Positions 36,103-44,786 of a stretch of DNA of 64,000 nt are shown here, piece by piece; within the stretch, counting starts at the first letter, position 1, and every line of letters starts with the position of its first letter. The stretch comes from Paenibacillus sp. SYP-B4298 (GTDB taxonomy: Bacteria > Bacillota > Bacilli > Paenibacillales > Paenibacillaceae), in assembly GCF_027627475.1 (NCBI RefSeq), contig NZ_CP115484.1:186001-250000 (forward strand), written 5' to 3'. Below the pieces are notes generated by a model, which worked only from the letters and a program-made list of their open reading frames with translations, was not told where the DNA came from and made no database searches. The position numbers and the translations under genes were made by a program.

Positions 36103-36267
36103 TAGGGCGTGTCTGAAAACTCTGAACGGAACAGATCTGGCCGAATTTTCGTTCCAGGCAAGGCGCATTTTCGCAGGCGTACCGGGGGTACGTCAAGAAA
36201 AGGCAACGCAGCATGGGGCGAAAAGGCGGGGAGAGATGCCCTTGAACGGGTTTTCAGACACGACCTA
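36103..36267. mobile_element. MITE-like element, 165 bp
   Basis: The ends are 18-base inverted repeats (TAGGGCGTGTCTGAAAAC at 36103-36120 and its complement with one mismatch at 36250-36267), both starting with TA. There is no transposase gene inside. A shortened relative occurs at 41679-41748. It lies 20 bases before the DUF4256 gene and may supply or disturb its promoter. Confidence 0.7.
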
Positions 36268-36286
36268 ATAGAAGGAAGGGATTGCA

Positions 36287-36865
36287 ATGTCAACACAGGA
36301 TCGAGATCACATCATGGAGCTGCTGCCACAGCAGCGGGAGGAATTGCTGCGAATGATGCAGCAGCGGTTTGAGACCTATGTCCACCGTCACCCGGAGCTG
36401 GAGTGGACAGGCGTGATGGCGAAGCTTGCTGCCAACCCGAGCAAGCTGGGGTCGCTTCATGCGATGGAGCGTACAGGCGGCGAGCCGGATGTGGTCGGCT
36501 ATGATGTGGAGTCAGAGGAGTATCTCATCTTCGATTGTTCCGCGGAGAGCCCTAAGGGGCGGCGGAGCCTATGCTACGATCATGCAGCGCTGGAAGCGCG
36601 AAGAGAGCATAAGCCCAAGGACAGTGCGGTCGGGATGGCTGCTGCGATGGGCATCGAGCTGCTGTCCGAGGAGCAATACCGGAGGCTACAGCAGCTTGGG
36701 GCGTTCGATCTGAAATCCTCAAGCTGGGTGAGAACGCCCGCACGAATTCGAGAGCTGGGCGGAGCCATCTTCTGCGACCGCCGTTATGATACGGTCTTCA
36801 TGTATCATAATGGCGCGGAATCCTACTATGCCGCCAGAGGCTTCCGCGGCTGTCTCCGGGTCTAG
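36287..36865 (+). CDS. DUF4256 family protein
   Basis: A 192-residue cytoplasmic protein of DUF4256, recognised from HPELEWTGVMAKLAANPSKL near residue 34, GGEPDVVGYDVESEEYLIFD, and the C-terminal WVRTPARIRELGGAIFCDRR and YHNGAESYYAARGFRGCLRV blocks. The function is unknown. A GAAGGAAGGG site precedes the ATG. The adjacent MITE-like element ends only 20 bases upstream. Confidence 0.85.
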   Translation: MSTQDRDHIMELLPQQREELLRMMQQRFETYVHRHPELEWTGVMAKLAANPSKLGSLHAMERTGGEPDVVGYDVESEEYLIFDCSAESPKGRRSLCYDHAALEARREHKPKDSAVGMAAAMGIELLSEEQYRRLQQLGAFDLKSSSWVRTPARIRELGGAIFCDRRYDTVFMYHNGAESYYAARGFRGCLRV

Positions 36866-36872
36866 CGACTCA

Positions 36873-37898
36873 CTAGACCAGCTTCGCCACGCTCTCTCTC
36901 ACCACAAGCTTGTTCGGCAATAGCAGCTTGGCAGGCAGCCTGTGACGCTTGTTAATACGGTCAATCAAGAGTCGTACCGCCCAGTTGCCCATCTCCACGA
37001 TCGGCATGCCGACAGTGGTCAGCATCGGAGATACATAGCCAGACAGCTCGATGTTATCCATACTAATGATGGAGAGCTGCTCTGGCACCTTGATGTTCGC
37101 TTCCGTGAACCGCCGCAAGGCTGCGATGGCGGCAATATCCGTCGCGCAGAATACAGCGGTCGGAAGCGGTGCTGCCTGGGTCAGCAGCTTGTCTGCTCCC
37201 TGGTACCCGCCCGGCCCATTCTGCGGACAATTGCTGACCAGATGATCCGAGTGCTCCAGTCCATGCTTGCGGAGCGTGTCGCAGTAGGCCTCATAACGAA
37301 CCTCGTTCGCCGTCTCCCCGATATATCCGATCTGCCGATGTCCGCAGGAGATCAGATGTTCAATGGCAATCTGGGTGGCTTCATATCCATCACAGATGAC
37401 CTGATCGCAGTTGGCCGCAATGACGTTGCGTCCGGCGTACACCAGATTTTTGTAATGCTTCTCCAGAAAATTCATACTGTCGCTGCTAAAGCGGCCCAGG
37501 ATGATCGCGCCGTCTGCGCGCGACGATTCGATCTTGTCCAGCAGCGTATCGGTCTCGATGTCAAACAGGGAATAGGATAGATGAACAGCATAGCCCAGCT
37601 CCAGTGCCTGCTGCTCGATCGCGCGGGACATCTGGGCAAAGAACGGATCATCATCGAGCTGGCGCGTTCTTCCTAATATGCAGGAGATGGAGCCATTGGA
37701 TGAAGGGCGTGCAGCGCTCCTGCCGCGCTTGAGCTCTCTGGCGCTCTGGTTGGGCACATAGCCGGTCTCCTTCACAATTCTCCACACCCGATCCCGTACC
37801 TCCTGGGTAGCAAAGCTATTGTCAGGGGAATTCAATATACGCGATACGGTCGAGATTGACACGCCTGCCATAGAGGCGATCTGCTTCAAGGTGGTCAT
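36873..37898 (-). CDS. LacI family transcriptional regulator
   Basis: A 341-residue repressor. The DNA-binding domain is at the start (TTLKQIASMAGVSISTVSRILN), followed by the hinge helix (NQSARELKRGRS) and a periplasmic-binding-protein-like sugar-sensor domain (GAIILGRFSSDS, QVICDGYEATQIAIEHLISCGH). The ATG at 37898 is preceded on the minus strand by AAGGGGGAT; upstream in-frame codons are not supported. The intergenic region to its right contains several TTTGCGCAAA-type palindromes. The target could be its own gene and sugar-utilisation genes in this region; a link to the divergent cysD gene is unlikely by function. Confidence 0.9.
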   Translation of the reverse strand: MTTLKQIASMAGVSISTVSRILNSPDNSFATQEVRDRVWRIVKETGYVPNQSARELKRGRSAARPSSNGSISCILGRTRQLDDDPFFAQMSRAIEQQALELGYAVHLSYSLFDIETDTLLDKIESSRADGAIILGRFSSDSMNFLEKHYKNLVYAGRNVIAANCDQVICDGYEATQIAIEHLISCGHRQIGYIGETANEVRYEAYCDTLRKHGLEHSDHLVSNCPQNGPGGYQGADKLLTQAAPLPTAVFCATDIAAIAALRRFTEANIKVPEQLSIISMDNIELSGYVSPMLTTVGMPIVEMGNWAVRLLIDRINKRHRLPAKLLLPNKLVVRESVAKLV

Positions 37899-38015
37899 CT
37901 GCCATCCCCCTTCATGAGCGTGAATAACGTCAAGCGAAACGATGCGACAGCTCGCAATCATGCAAGCCGCGTACCACGCCGCGCAATCGTGCAGTTTTCT
38001 CCATCATATCGCGTT

Positions 38016-38119
38016 TTTACGCAAAACAAAAGTGGATTTGCGCAAAAACGCTTTGATTTTTGCGCAAATATCACTCGAAAATCATCCGCAAACCCTATAA
38101 AATTGTTGTCAAACGTTTG
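38016..38119. promoter_or_regulatory. Cluster of LacI-type palindromes between lacI-type gene and cysD
   Basis: TTTACGCAAA (38016-38025), TTTGCGCAAA (38037-38046), TTTGCGCAAA again (38059-38068) and CAAACGTTTG (38110-38119) all have the central CG typical of LacI-family operators. The two identical sites are 22 bases apart, about two helical turns. A TATAAT at 38155-38160 may serve cysD. Confidence 0.6.
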
Positions 38120-38160
38120 CGTAATCAATGCTGGTATTCAACGCCCAAAAAGCATATAAT

Positions 38161-38336
38161 AAATGAAAATTATGCTGATATTTGCGCGGAGGGGCTGTGG
38201 GTTGCCTGCAGTCTTGTTCGTCATGGCTGTCGTGGCTGGTGCTGCCGGCGGCTCACCCAAGACCCCGGTGATGGCTAGTCACAGCGCCTTATTGTGGTCA
38301 GCAGCGTTTCAAATTGGCATTATAGGAGTGATACAC
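38161..38336 (+). other. Leader region of cysDN, no clear gene
   Basis: About 175 bases of GC-rich sequence between the TATAAT at 38155 and the cysD start. It is open in the cysD frame, but the predicted extension does not resemble any CysD N terminus. No S-box or other known riboswitch was recognised. Confidence 0.35.
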
Positions 38337-39233
38337 ATGTCGCTGACACACTTGGATAAACTTGAGGCCGAGGCGATCTACATTTTCCGCGAGGTGGCTG
38401 CCGAATGCGAGCGCCCGGTCATGCTGTATTCCATCGGCAAGGATTCATCGGTCATGCTGCATCTGGCAATGAAGGCCTTCTATCCTGAGAAGCCGCCGTT
38501 CCCACTGCTGCAGATCGATACGAGCTGGAAATTCCGTGAGATGATTGAATTCCGCGACCGTCGTGCACAGGAATTGGGCGTGAACCTGATCGTTCACCGC
38601 AATGAAGCGGCCATTGCTCAGGGCATTAACCCGTTCGACCACGGCGCAGCGTATACCGATATTATGAAGACCCAAGCGCTCAAGGAGGCGCTGACCAAGC
38701 ATCAATTCACGGCTGCCTTCGGCGGCGGACGCCGGGACGAGGAGAAGTCGCGCGCCAAGGAGCGGATCTTCTCCTTCCGTACCGAGCAGCACACATGGGA
38801 CCCCAAAAATCAACGTCCCGAGATGTGGAAGCTCTACAATACCCGTATCAACAAGGGCGAGAGCATGCGCGTATTCCCGATATCCAACTGGACGGAGAAG
38901 GACATCTGGCAATATATTCGCCGCGAGAATATTGAGATCGTGCCGCTCTATTTCGCTGCGGAGCGCCCTGTAGTGTACCGGGACGGCAATATCATCATGG
39001 TGGATGATAGCCGGATGCGTCTGCTGCCTGGCGAGGAGCCCGAGATGAAGAAGGTGCGGTTCCGCACGCTGGGCTGCTATCCGCTGACGGGGGGCATCGA
39101 GTCGGATGCCGATACACTGGATGAGGTTATTGCGGAGACACTGTCGGCGACGACATCCGAGCGCACCAGCCGTGTCATCGACAAGGAGGCGGCCGGCAGC
39201 ATGGAACGGCGCAAACGGGAGGGGTACTTCTAA
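38337..39233 (+). CDS. cysD: Sulfate adenylyltransferase subunit 2
   Basis: A 298-residue ATP sulfurylase subunit that makes adenosine 5'-phosphosulfate from ATP and sulfate, with CysN. It belongs to the PP-loop family ([16 protein letters not shown] near residue 30), and [20 protein letters not shown] is the hallmark of CysD. The C terminus [12 protein letters not shown] is standard. The frame is open back to 38163, but ATG 38337, with TAGGAGTG upstream, gives the usual length. The stop overlaps the cysN start by one base. Many Bacillota use the unrelated single-chain Sat enzyme; CysDN is the alternative form. Confidence 0.96.
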   Translation: MSLTHLDKLEAEAIYIFREVAAECERPVMLYSIGKDSSVMLHLAMKAFYPEKPPFPLLQIDTSWKFREMIEFRDRRAQELGVNLIVHRNEAAIAQGINPFDHGAAYTDIMKTQALKEALTKHQFTAAFGGGRRDEEKSRAKERIFSFRTEQHTWDPKNQRPEMWKLYNTRINKGESMRVFPISNWTEKDIWQYIRRENIEIVPLYFAAERPVVYRDGNIIMVDDSRMRLLPGEEPEMKKVRFRTLGCYPLTGGIESDADTLDEVIAETLSATTSERTSRVIDKEAAGSMERRKREGYF

Positions 39234-40837
39234 TGAGCCATACAGAGAGCGGACTTCTGAAATTTATTACCTGCGGTAGCGTGGACGACGGCAAGTCGAC
39301 ACTAATCGGGCACATTCTGTACGATTCCAAGATGCTGTATGCCGACCAGGAGCAGGCGCTGCTGCTGGATAGCCAGGTGGGCAGCCGGAACGGGGCGATC
39401 GACTATTCGCTGCTGCTTGACGGCCTGATGGCCGAGCGCGAGCAGGGCATTACGATCGATGTGGCGTACCGCTATTTCAATACCGAACGGCGCAGCTTTA
39501 TCGTGGCTGATACGCCAGGTCATGAGGAATATACGCGCAACATGGCTGTTGGCGCAGCGTTTGCCGACCTTGCCGTCATTCTGATGGATGCGACCCAGGG
39601 CGTGCTGGTGCAGACGCGCCGTCATGCTCGCATCTGCGCGCTGATGGGCATCAAGCATTTCATCTTTGCCGTGAACAAGATTGATCTTGCCGGCTATGAC
39701 CAGCAGCGCTTCGAGGCGATCAGCGAGGATGTTCAGCGGCTGCGCGATGAGCTTCGTCTGGAAAATGCGGTGATCATTCCGGTCTCTGCGACAGAGGGCG
39801 ATAACGTGACGCGCCGCTCGGACAACATGGACTGGTATGAGGGGCCGACCCTGCTGGGGCATCTGGAGAACGTCGATATTTCGGCAGACGTAACGGAGCG
39901 CGGCTTCTACATGCCGGTGCAGCGTGTATGCCGCCCGGATCATAGCTTCCGTGGCTTCCAGGGACAGATTGAGGCGGGCGAGGTGAAGGTGGGAGATACA
40001 TTGACCATCCTCCCAAGCGGCGAGAGCGCGATTGTCAAGTCGCTTCATGTGGGCGACAGCCCATCGGATCGCGCAATCGCTGGCCAGCCGGTCACCGTTC
40101 AACTGGATCGCGAGGTTGATGTGTCACGCGGCTGCGTGCTGTCCAAGGAGGCTGGTCTGCAGACGGCGGCCACCTTCACAGCGACGCTGCTGTGGATGGA
40201 TGAGGAGCAACTGGTACCCGGTCAGGAATATTGGATCAAGCTGGGTACGAAGCTCTTGCCTGCTCTGGTGACAGAGCTGCGCCATAAGGTCGATGTCAAC
40301 AACGGAGCCTTGCTCCCGGCAACCACTGCCGTCAAGAATGAGCTGATTAGCTGTGACATCGTCGTCTCTGAGCCGCTCGTGGTCGACGAATTCAAGCAGC
40401 ATAAGACGATGGGCGAGCTGATCCTGATCGACCGTGTTACGCATGCCACCGCGGCCTGTGGGGTGGTGGTGGCAGTGGGCGGCGATGGCGAGGACGGCGT
40501 GTTCCTGCACGATGGTCAGACCAGGCAGCAGGTGCAGTTGTTCGACAGCTTCAGCTATGACCCTGGGGTGAACATGGTGCTGCGGCAGAGACATCCGGCC
40601 ACCACGTATCGCAAGGGAGATGCGCTGCCGCTGCAGAGCGCTGGCTGTCATTATCCCGAAGATTTTGACCTGCAATCGGAGGGCGGCATTGCCAACATCC
40701 GCGGCGGCATCTTCATAGGCTTCGGCGAGCGCGATGCCAGGCTGCCGTTAATCGATGCCAGCGGGCTGGAAGCAGATGCCGAGACGGGCGCAGCGTTTGG
40801 CACATACCGCAGCATACTCGTTCGCAGCAATGGCTAG
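39233..40837 (+). CDS. cysN: Sulfate adenylyltransferase subunit 1 (GTPase)
   Basis: A 534-residue GTP-binding subunit that couples GTP hydrolysis to sulfate adenylylation by CysD. The G motifs are intact: GSVDDGKST near residue 12, EREQGITIDVAYR, DTPGHEEYTRNM and NKIDLAG, followed by two beta-barrel domains as in elongation factor 1A. No APS kinase (CysC) domain is fused. The last part (from about residue 430) is longer than the minimal CysN. It is followed by a strong bidirectional terminator. Confidence 0.95.
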   Translation: MSHTESGLLKFITCGSVDDGKSTLIGHILYDSKMLYADQEQALLLDSQVGSRNGAIDYSLLLDGLMAEREQGITIDVAYRYFNTERRSFIVADTPGHEEYTRNMAVGAAFADLAVILMDATQGVLVQTRRHARICALMGIKHFIFAVNKIDLAGYDQQRFEAISEDVQRLRDELRLENAVIIPVSATEGDNVTRRSDNMDWYEGPTLLGHLENVDISADVTERGFYMPVQRVCRPDHSFRGFQGQIEAGEVKVGDTLTILPSGESAIVKSLHVGDSPSDRAIAGQPVTVQLDREVDVSRGCVLSKEAGLQTAATFTATLLWMDEEQLVPGQEYWIKLGTKLLPALVTELRHKVDVNNGALLPATTAVKNELISCDIVVSEPLVVDEFKQHKTMGELILIDRVTHATAACGVVVAVGGDGEDGVFLHDGQTRQQVQLFDSFSYDPGVNMVLRQRHPATTYRKGDALPLQSAGCHYPEDFDLQSEGGIANIRGGIFIGFGERDARLPLIDASGLEADAETGAAFGTYRSILVRSNG

Positions 40838-40903
40838 AGCGAGGAAGGAGCAGCGCGGTTAATGAGAGCGGTACGCGACATTACGGCATAGCCGCGTGCA
40901 ATG

Positions 40904-40953
40904 AAGAAGGCGATCCTCAGCAGCAAGGTGCTGCGAAGGATCGCCTTCTTGTT
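40904..40953. terminator. Strong bidirectional terminator
   Basis: AAGAAGGCGATCCT and AGGATCGCCTTCTT are perfect 14-base arms (40904-40917 and 40937-40950) with an inner GCAGC/GCTGC pairing. It separates cysN from the convergent gene at 40956. Confidence 0.85.
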
Positions 40954-40955
40954 GT

Positions 40956-41636
40956 TCATATGTTCATTCCATAGGTCTTCTCCATAGCGGTCGGCATCCA
41001 GTCTAACAACTGCTGCTGTAGTTGAAGACGGATCTGAATCGCCTGCACGAGCTGCGACGGGTCAAAGCTCGCAGGGAGGTGCTGCGCGTACACATCCCGG
41101 TTCATCGTCGTCACTTCATGCAGTGTGCGCAGCTTGTCAACGTCGGTCTCCTTCAGTCTGAGCGCGTCCTCTGCAGAGTCAACTTGCATCAAGAGCCCCT
41201 TTAAGTAACCGATAACAGGATTATAGAATACTGAGCCGGGAACGGAGCCAAGGCGATACGCCTCCAGATTCTCTACGAAGGGCTCAATGGCTTTGCGACC
41301 GGAATGTACATAGTCTTGAATGAGGCCGGTGTACGTATGTTGTTTTTGGGCAATCTCCTGATAAGCGATCCACCAGTACTCCAAGGTGTTATGCGAGACG
41401 CTCCGGTCTGCAATCGCCTCCTCCAGAGTGGGCAGCAATTCATTCAGATAGACGAGCATCGGCCGCTCGTACTCTTCAAATAACACCGTCGAGTAGCGAA
41501 GATGGGCATACGCATCCAGCGTATGTTGATTCGATGAGCGAAAGAAATGGACATTATAGACGATGGACAGCAGCAAGACAGCCGAGAGACCAAGGAGCAC
41601 GGCTCGCATCTTCCATGGTTTTTTTGTGCTAGACAT
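40956..41636 (-). CDS. Membrane-anchored protein of unknown function
   Basis: A 226-residue protein with one N-terminal membrane segment (AVLLGLSAVLLLSIVYNVHF) and a long mostly helical outside domain rich in Leu, Glu and Gln. No family was recognised. The ATG at 41636 is preceded by GAGGAGG on the minus strand; the upstream open frame to 41702 runs into the MITE-like fragment and is not supported. It is monocistronic. Confidence 0.7.
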   Translation of the reverse strand: MSSTKKPWKMRAVLLGLSAVLLLSIVYNVHFFRSSNQHTLDAYAHLRYSTVLFEEYERPMLVYLNELLPTLEEAIADRSVSHNTLEYWWIAYQEIAQKQHTYTGLIQDYVHSGRKAIEPFVENLEAYRLGSVPGSVFYNPVIGYLKGLLMQVDSAEDALRLKETDVDKLRTLHEVTTMNRDVYAQHLPASFDPSQLVQAIQIRLQLQQQLLDWMPTAMEKTYGMNI

Positions 41637-41678
41637 GGAGATGAACCTCCTCAAATATTCATAGTATGAAATAACGAA

Positions 41679-41748
41679 GGGCCGATTTTTCGTTCCAGAC
41701 AAGGCGGTGAGAGATGCCCTGGAATGGGTTCTTAAGTCATGACCTAGA
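41679..41748. mobile_element. Truncated second copy of the MITE-like element
   Basis: It matches the right part of the element at 36139-36267, lacks the left inverted repeat, and has lost 63 internal bases between two AAGGCG repeats (at 36160 and 36223 in copy 1). The right end is degraded (GTCATGACCTA). Confidence 0.65.
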
Positions 41749-41801
41749 CCGATTCCAGCTCCACGCTCATATCTGCTTCCTGCGGAGGTTAAAGCTTCAT
41801 C

Positions 41802-42593
41802 CTAATCGGCCTGTGGCTCGTTGTATGACGCTTGAGAGGCGCGGCGGTAGGAGCGGGGAGTGAGACCGGTTAGTTTGCGGAATTGCCTGGAGAAATGCTC
41901 TATATTGGCATAGCCGCACAATGCGGCGATGTCGCTGAGCCGCTGCGACCCGTGCGCAATACGTTCCTTGGCAAGCCGAATCCGGCATTGGATGACGTCC
42001 TCCATGCACGAGATACCGAACGTGGACTTATAGATGGACTGCAGGTACCCTGGGCTGAGATGAACGTATTCCGCCATCATGGATACCGACCATGGCTGCC
42101 CCGGATGGTGATGAATCTGCTTGCGCAGATCGAGCAACTGCCGATAATAGGGCGGGGGGTCTGCGTATTGCGATGCCTCCAGCAGCTTGTTGAACATAAT
42201 GTGCAGCAAGTAATCAATTGTCATCTCCCGATAGTCATGGGTGAAAAAATTCTCAGTCGCCAGCAGTTGGAACAGCTTGTGGCAATAATCAGGGTCTGGC
42301 ATGGCGATCGGCGTGGCGAGCGGAATCGTTGTTTCCGTCACAAACGGCGCCTCCGATTCGAAGCGAATCCAGTCGTTGATGAAGGGGCCGGAGCAGGCGC
42401 GGTACAATATTTTTTGGCGAGGCGGGAAGAGCACCGCGTAATGCGCGGGATAGGCTCTTATCTCCCCCTTCACCCAGATCTCCGCTGGCGTCTGCGTCAG
42501 CACGAGCAGCCAGAAGTCATGCCCTTCCGGGATGTCATAGACGAAGTCGTCCGGGTGGGCGGTGTCATAGCCGACATAATGGATGATGGTCAT
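41802..42593 (-). CDS. AraC family transcriptional regulator
   Basis: A 263-residue regulator. An N-terminal cupin-like sensor (DFWLLVLTQTPAEIWVKGE, AHYAVLFPPRQKILYRA) is followed by two helix-turn-helix units near the C terminus (VSMMAEYVHLSPGYLQSIYK and LSDIAALCGYANIEHFSRQFR). The ATG at 42593 has TGGGGG six bases upstream; ATG 42644 lacks a ribosome site. It is transcribed away from the GH43/GH127 genes, whose expression it probably activates in response to a pentose or arabino-oligosaccharide. Confidence 0.88.
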   Translation of the reverse strand: MTIIHYVGYDTAHPDDFVYDIPEGHDFWLLVLTQTPAEIWVKGEIRAYPAHYAVLFPPRQKILYRACSGPFINDWIRFESEAPFVTETTIPLATPIAMPDPDYCHKLFQLLATENFFTHDYREMTIDYLLHIMFNKLLEASQYADPPPYYRQLLDLRKQIHHHPGQPWSVSMMAEYVHLSPGYLQSIYKSTFGISCMEDVIQCRIRLAKERIAHGSQRLSDIAALCGYANIEHFSRQFRKLTGLTPRSYRRASQASYNEPQAD

Positions 42594-42679
42594 CGCGAAC
42601 CCCCACATCTGAGAATAGATCAACTTATTAAAAGTATAGATCATTGTTCTATAAAAGTCATTCCTCTATACTGGCACTG

Positions 42680-42693
42680 TGAAAGCGCTTCTC
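42680..42693 (+). promoter_or_regulatory. Possible cre-like site before the GH43 gene
   Basis: TGAAAGCGCTTCTC keeps the AAGCGCTT core and matches 11 of 14 consensus positions. It lies about 100 bases before the hydrolase start in the divergent region. Confidence 0.3.
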
Positions 42694-42781
42694 ATCCCGA
42701 AGGCGGTTCACATGTGCTGGCCTCTGCAGGAGCATCGGCATATCACTGCCGGTAACGGCATACGAGAGAGGAGAAGGAGCA

Positions 42782-44596
42782 ATGACACGAACAGGCCCCT
42801 ATGTTCTAGGCTATACGAGACAACCTCAGGAGGGGCAGATTTATTCCCCCAAGCTCGCCTACAGCCTGCATCTGGCCTACAGTGAGGATGGAAGGCGCTA
42901 TGAGGCGCTCAACCACAATTCCGGTGTACTCTTCGCCCTGGCAACGGAGCGGGAAGATGGTACACTTGCAGCGAAAAGCCTCAAGCAGCCCTACCTGTTC
43001 CTCATGGCCGATGGAACGTATGGCATCGTAGCTATACGGACAGAGGCGGACGGGACGCCAGATGAGGAGAGCGAGGGAGCAGTGCTGCTGTTCACCTCCA
43101 CAGACTTGATTCGTTATGAGGAGCATGGGCTGCTCCACCTGGGAGGTAATGGCCATGTACAGGATCTGTCCTGCGAGTATAACGAGCAAGGGCAGCGCTA
43201 TGTGATTCATTGGCGCGGGGAGGATGGCTGCTGCTACCGCAACGAGCTGGCGGACATTACACAGCAAGATCAAGCTTCCAGGCCTGAACGTGTGGAGGAC
43301 TCCAATCGTTTTCCGCTGCCCGCCATGAATGTGGAGATTGAAGGCGCGGTGCCGCGCAATGCGATACCGATCGCAAGCGATATAGCGAAGCGGCTGAGGA
43401 GCAAGCTCACCGTTCCGACACATATAGCGAACAGGCTGCCGGAGCGTGTCGAAGTGGTCTCTCCCGATCAGGTGGAAGCAATCAAGGTTACGTCACTATA
43501 CAGTGATGGCACGACAGCCGATAAGCCGGTAGATTGGGAGATGGACGGGATCGATTGGAGTCGGCCTGGCAGTTACCGGATCGTGGGTCGGATTCGCCAG
43601 CATCGCTATCCGTTCCCGATCGCGACGCATCGCGCCGATCCATGTATAGCGAAATGGGAGGGTCGGTATTATTTTATCGCCACTAATGATGCCGACGGCA
43701 ACCACTCCTTATTGATTCGAGCCGCGCGCACCATCCCCGAATTGGTAACGGCAGCGGAGACGAAGATTCTGGATACGGAGCAGTACGACCATCTGAAGAA
43801 CTTTTTGTGGGCGCCCGAATTTCATCAGATTGACGGAAAGCTGTATCTATTTCATGCGGGCAGCACCGGTGAGTTTGGCGACATTCAATCGCATGTGATG
43901 AGGCTCAAGCAGGGCGGCGACCCTGCGATGGCGGCAGATTGGGAGACTCCTGTCCGGGTTGTGCGGCATGATGGCCGTCCATTGTTTGAGAGCGGCATTA
44001 CGCTCGATATGACGGTGCTGGATTGGAGGGGGCGACTCTATGTGCTATGGGCGCAGCGCCAATTCGTCCCGCATGATCTGGGATCATGGATTTATATTGC
44101 AGAAGCTGACCGCGGGCAGCCATGGAAGCTGCTATCTGAACCTGTACTGCTGTCCAAGCCGGATTACGGCTGGGCCAATAACCATACCTTCGTCGATGAG
44201 GGACCGTATGCGCTAATCACGGAGAACCATATCTTTGTGACGATTGCAAGTGCACTGGTGGATGCCACCTACTGCGTCGGCCTGCTCCGTGCGTCGCATG
44301 ATGCCGACCTGCTCGATGCGGGGAGCTGGACGAAGGGCAACTATCCGCTGCTGACCTCCAGAAGCGTCCGGGGGCAATTCGGGCCTGGACACAACTCCTA
44401 TGTTACAGATGATGATGGCGTCATATGGAATGCCTTTCACGCGCGACCCGGTATCGATCAGCCGCGCAGCGCCGGGCTGCGGCGGGTACACTTCGACATC
44501 GACGGTGATCCGGTGCTCAATCTGACGGAGGAGAAGGACGTGAACCCGGCACTTGCGCAGGTCCGTCTGGAGGTTGTGGTGTCAGAGGCGCGATAA
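42782..44596 (+). CDS. Glycoside hydrolase family 43 protein (cytoplasmic, two-lobed)
   Basis: A 604-residue enzyme without signal peptide. The N-terminal 200 residues look like a second, degenerate five-bladed propeller. A short bacterial Ig-like segment (SLYSDGTTADKPVDWEMDG) lies near residue 240. The C-terminal GH43 domain (about 285-595) has the full triad context: HRADPCIAKWEGRYYF (Asp base), TLDMTVLDWRGRLYVL (Asp) and FVDEGPYALITEN (Glu acid). Family members are arabinofuranosidases, xylosidases or arabinanases; which one cannot be told. It probably trims imported oligosaccharides. GAGAAGGAGC lies upstream of the ATG. Confidence 0.87.
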   Translation: MTRTGPYVLGYTRQPQEGQIYSPKLAYSLHLAYSEDGRRYEALNHNSGVLFALATEREDGTLAAKSLKQPYLFLMADGTYGIVAIRTEADGTPDEESEGAVLLFTSTDLIRYEEHGLLHLGGNGHVQDLSCEYNEQGQRYVIHWRGEDGCCYRNELADITQQDQASRPERVEDSNRFPLPAMNVEIEGAVPRNAIPIASDIAKRLRSKLTVPTHIANRLPERVEVVSPDQVEAIKVTSLYSDGTTADKPVDWEMDGIDWSRPGSYRIVGRIRQHRYPFPIATHRADPCIAKWEGRYYFIATNDADGNHSLLIRAARTIPELVTAAETKILDTEQYDHLKNFLWAPEFHQIDGKLYLFHAGSTGEFGDIQSHVMRLKQGGDPAMAADWETPVRVVRHDGRPLFESGITLDMTVLDWRGRLYVLWAQRQFVPHDLGSWIYIAEADRGQPWKLLSEPVLLSKPDYGWANNHTFVDEGPYALITENHIFVTIASALVDATYCVGLLRASHDADLLDAGSWTKGNYPLLTSRSVRGQFGPGHNSYVTDDDGVIWNAFHARPGIDQPRSAGLRRVHFDIDGDPVLNLTEEKDVNPALAQVRLEVVVSEAR

Positions 44597-44786
44597 GTAA
44601 GGTGGTGAAATAGGGAGTATCCTGGATTCTTCGGGGCAAGAGGAATGTGAGCGGAAGCCGGGATATTCCAGTCTACTCAGTCAAGGAAGACATATATTAG
44701 GAAGGTGTTTGAAAATAACCAATTAAATGGGTGAATTGATTCCAGCCGAATCCTCTCCGATCAGGAGAACATGAAGGAGGAAATGA

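Noticed and set aside
38163-38336. N-terminal extension of CysD by 58 residues
   Set aside because: The extension has no similarity to CysD, and a good ribosome site precedes the internal ATG at 38337.
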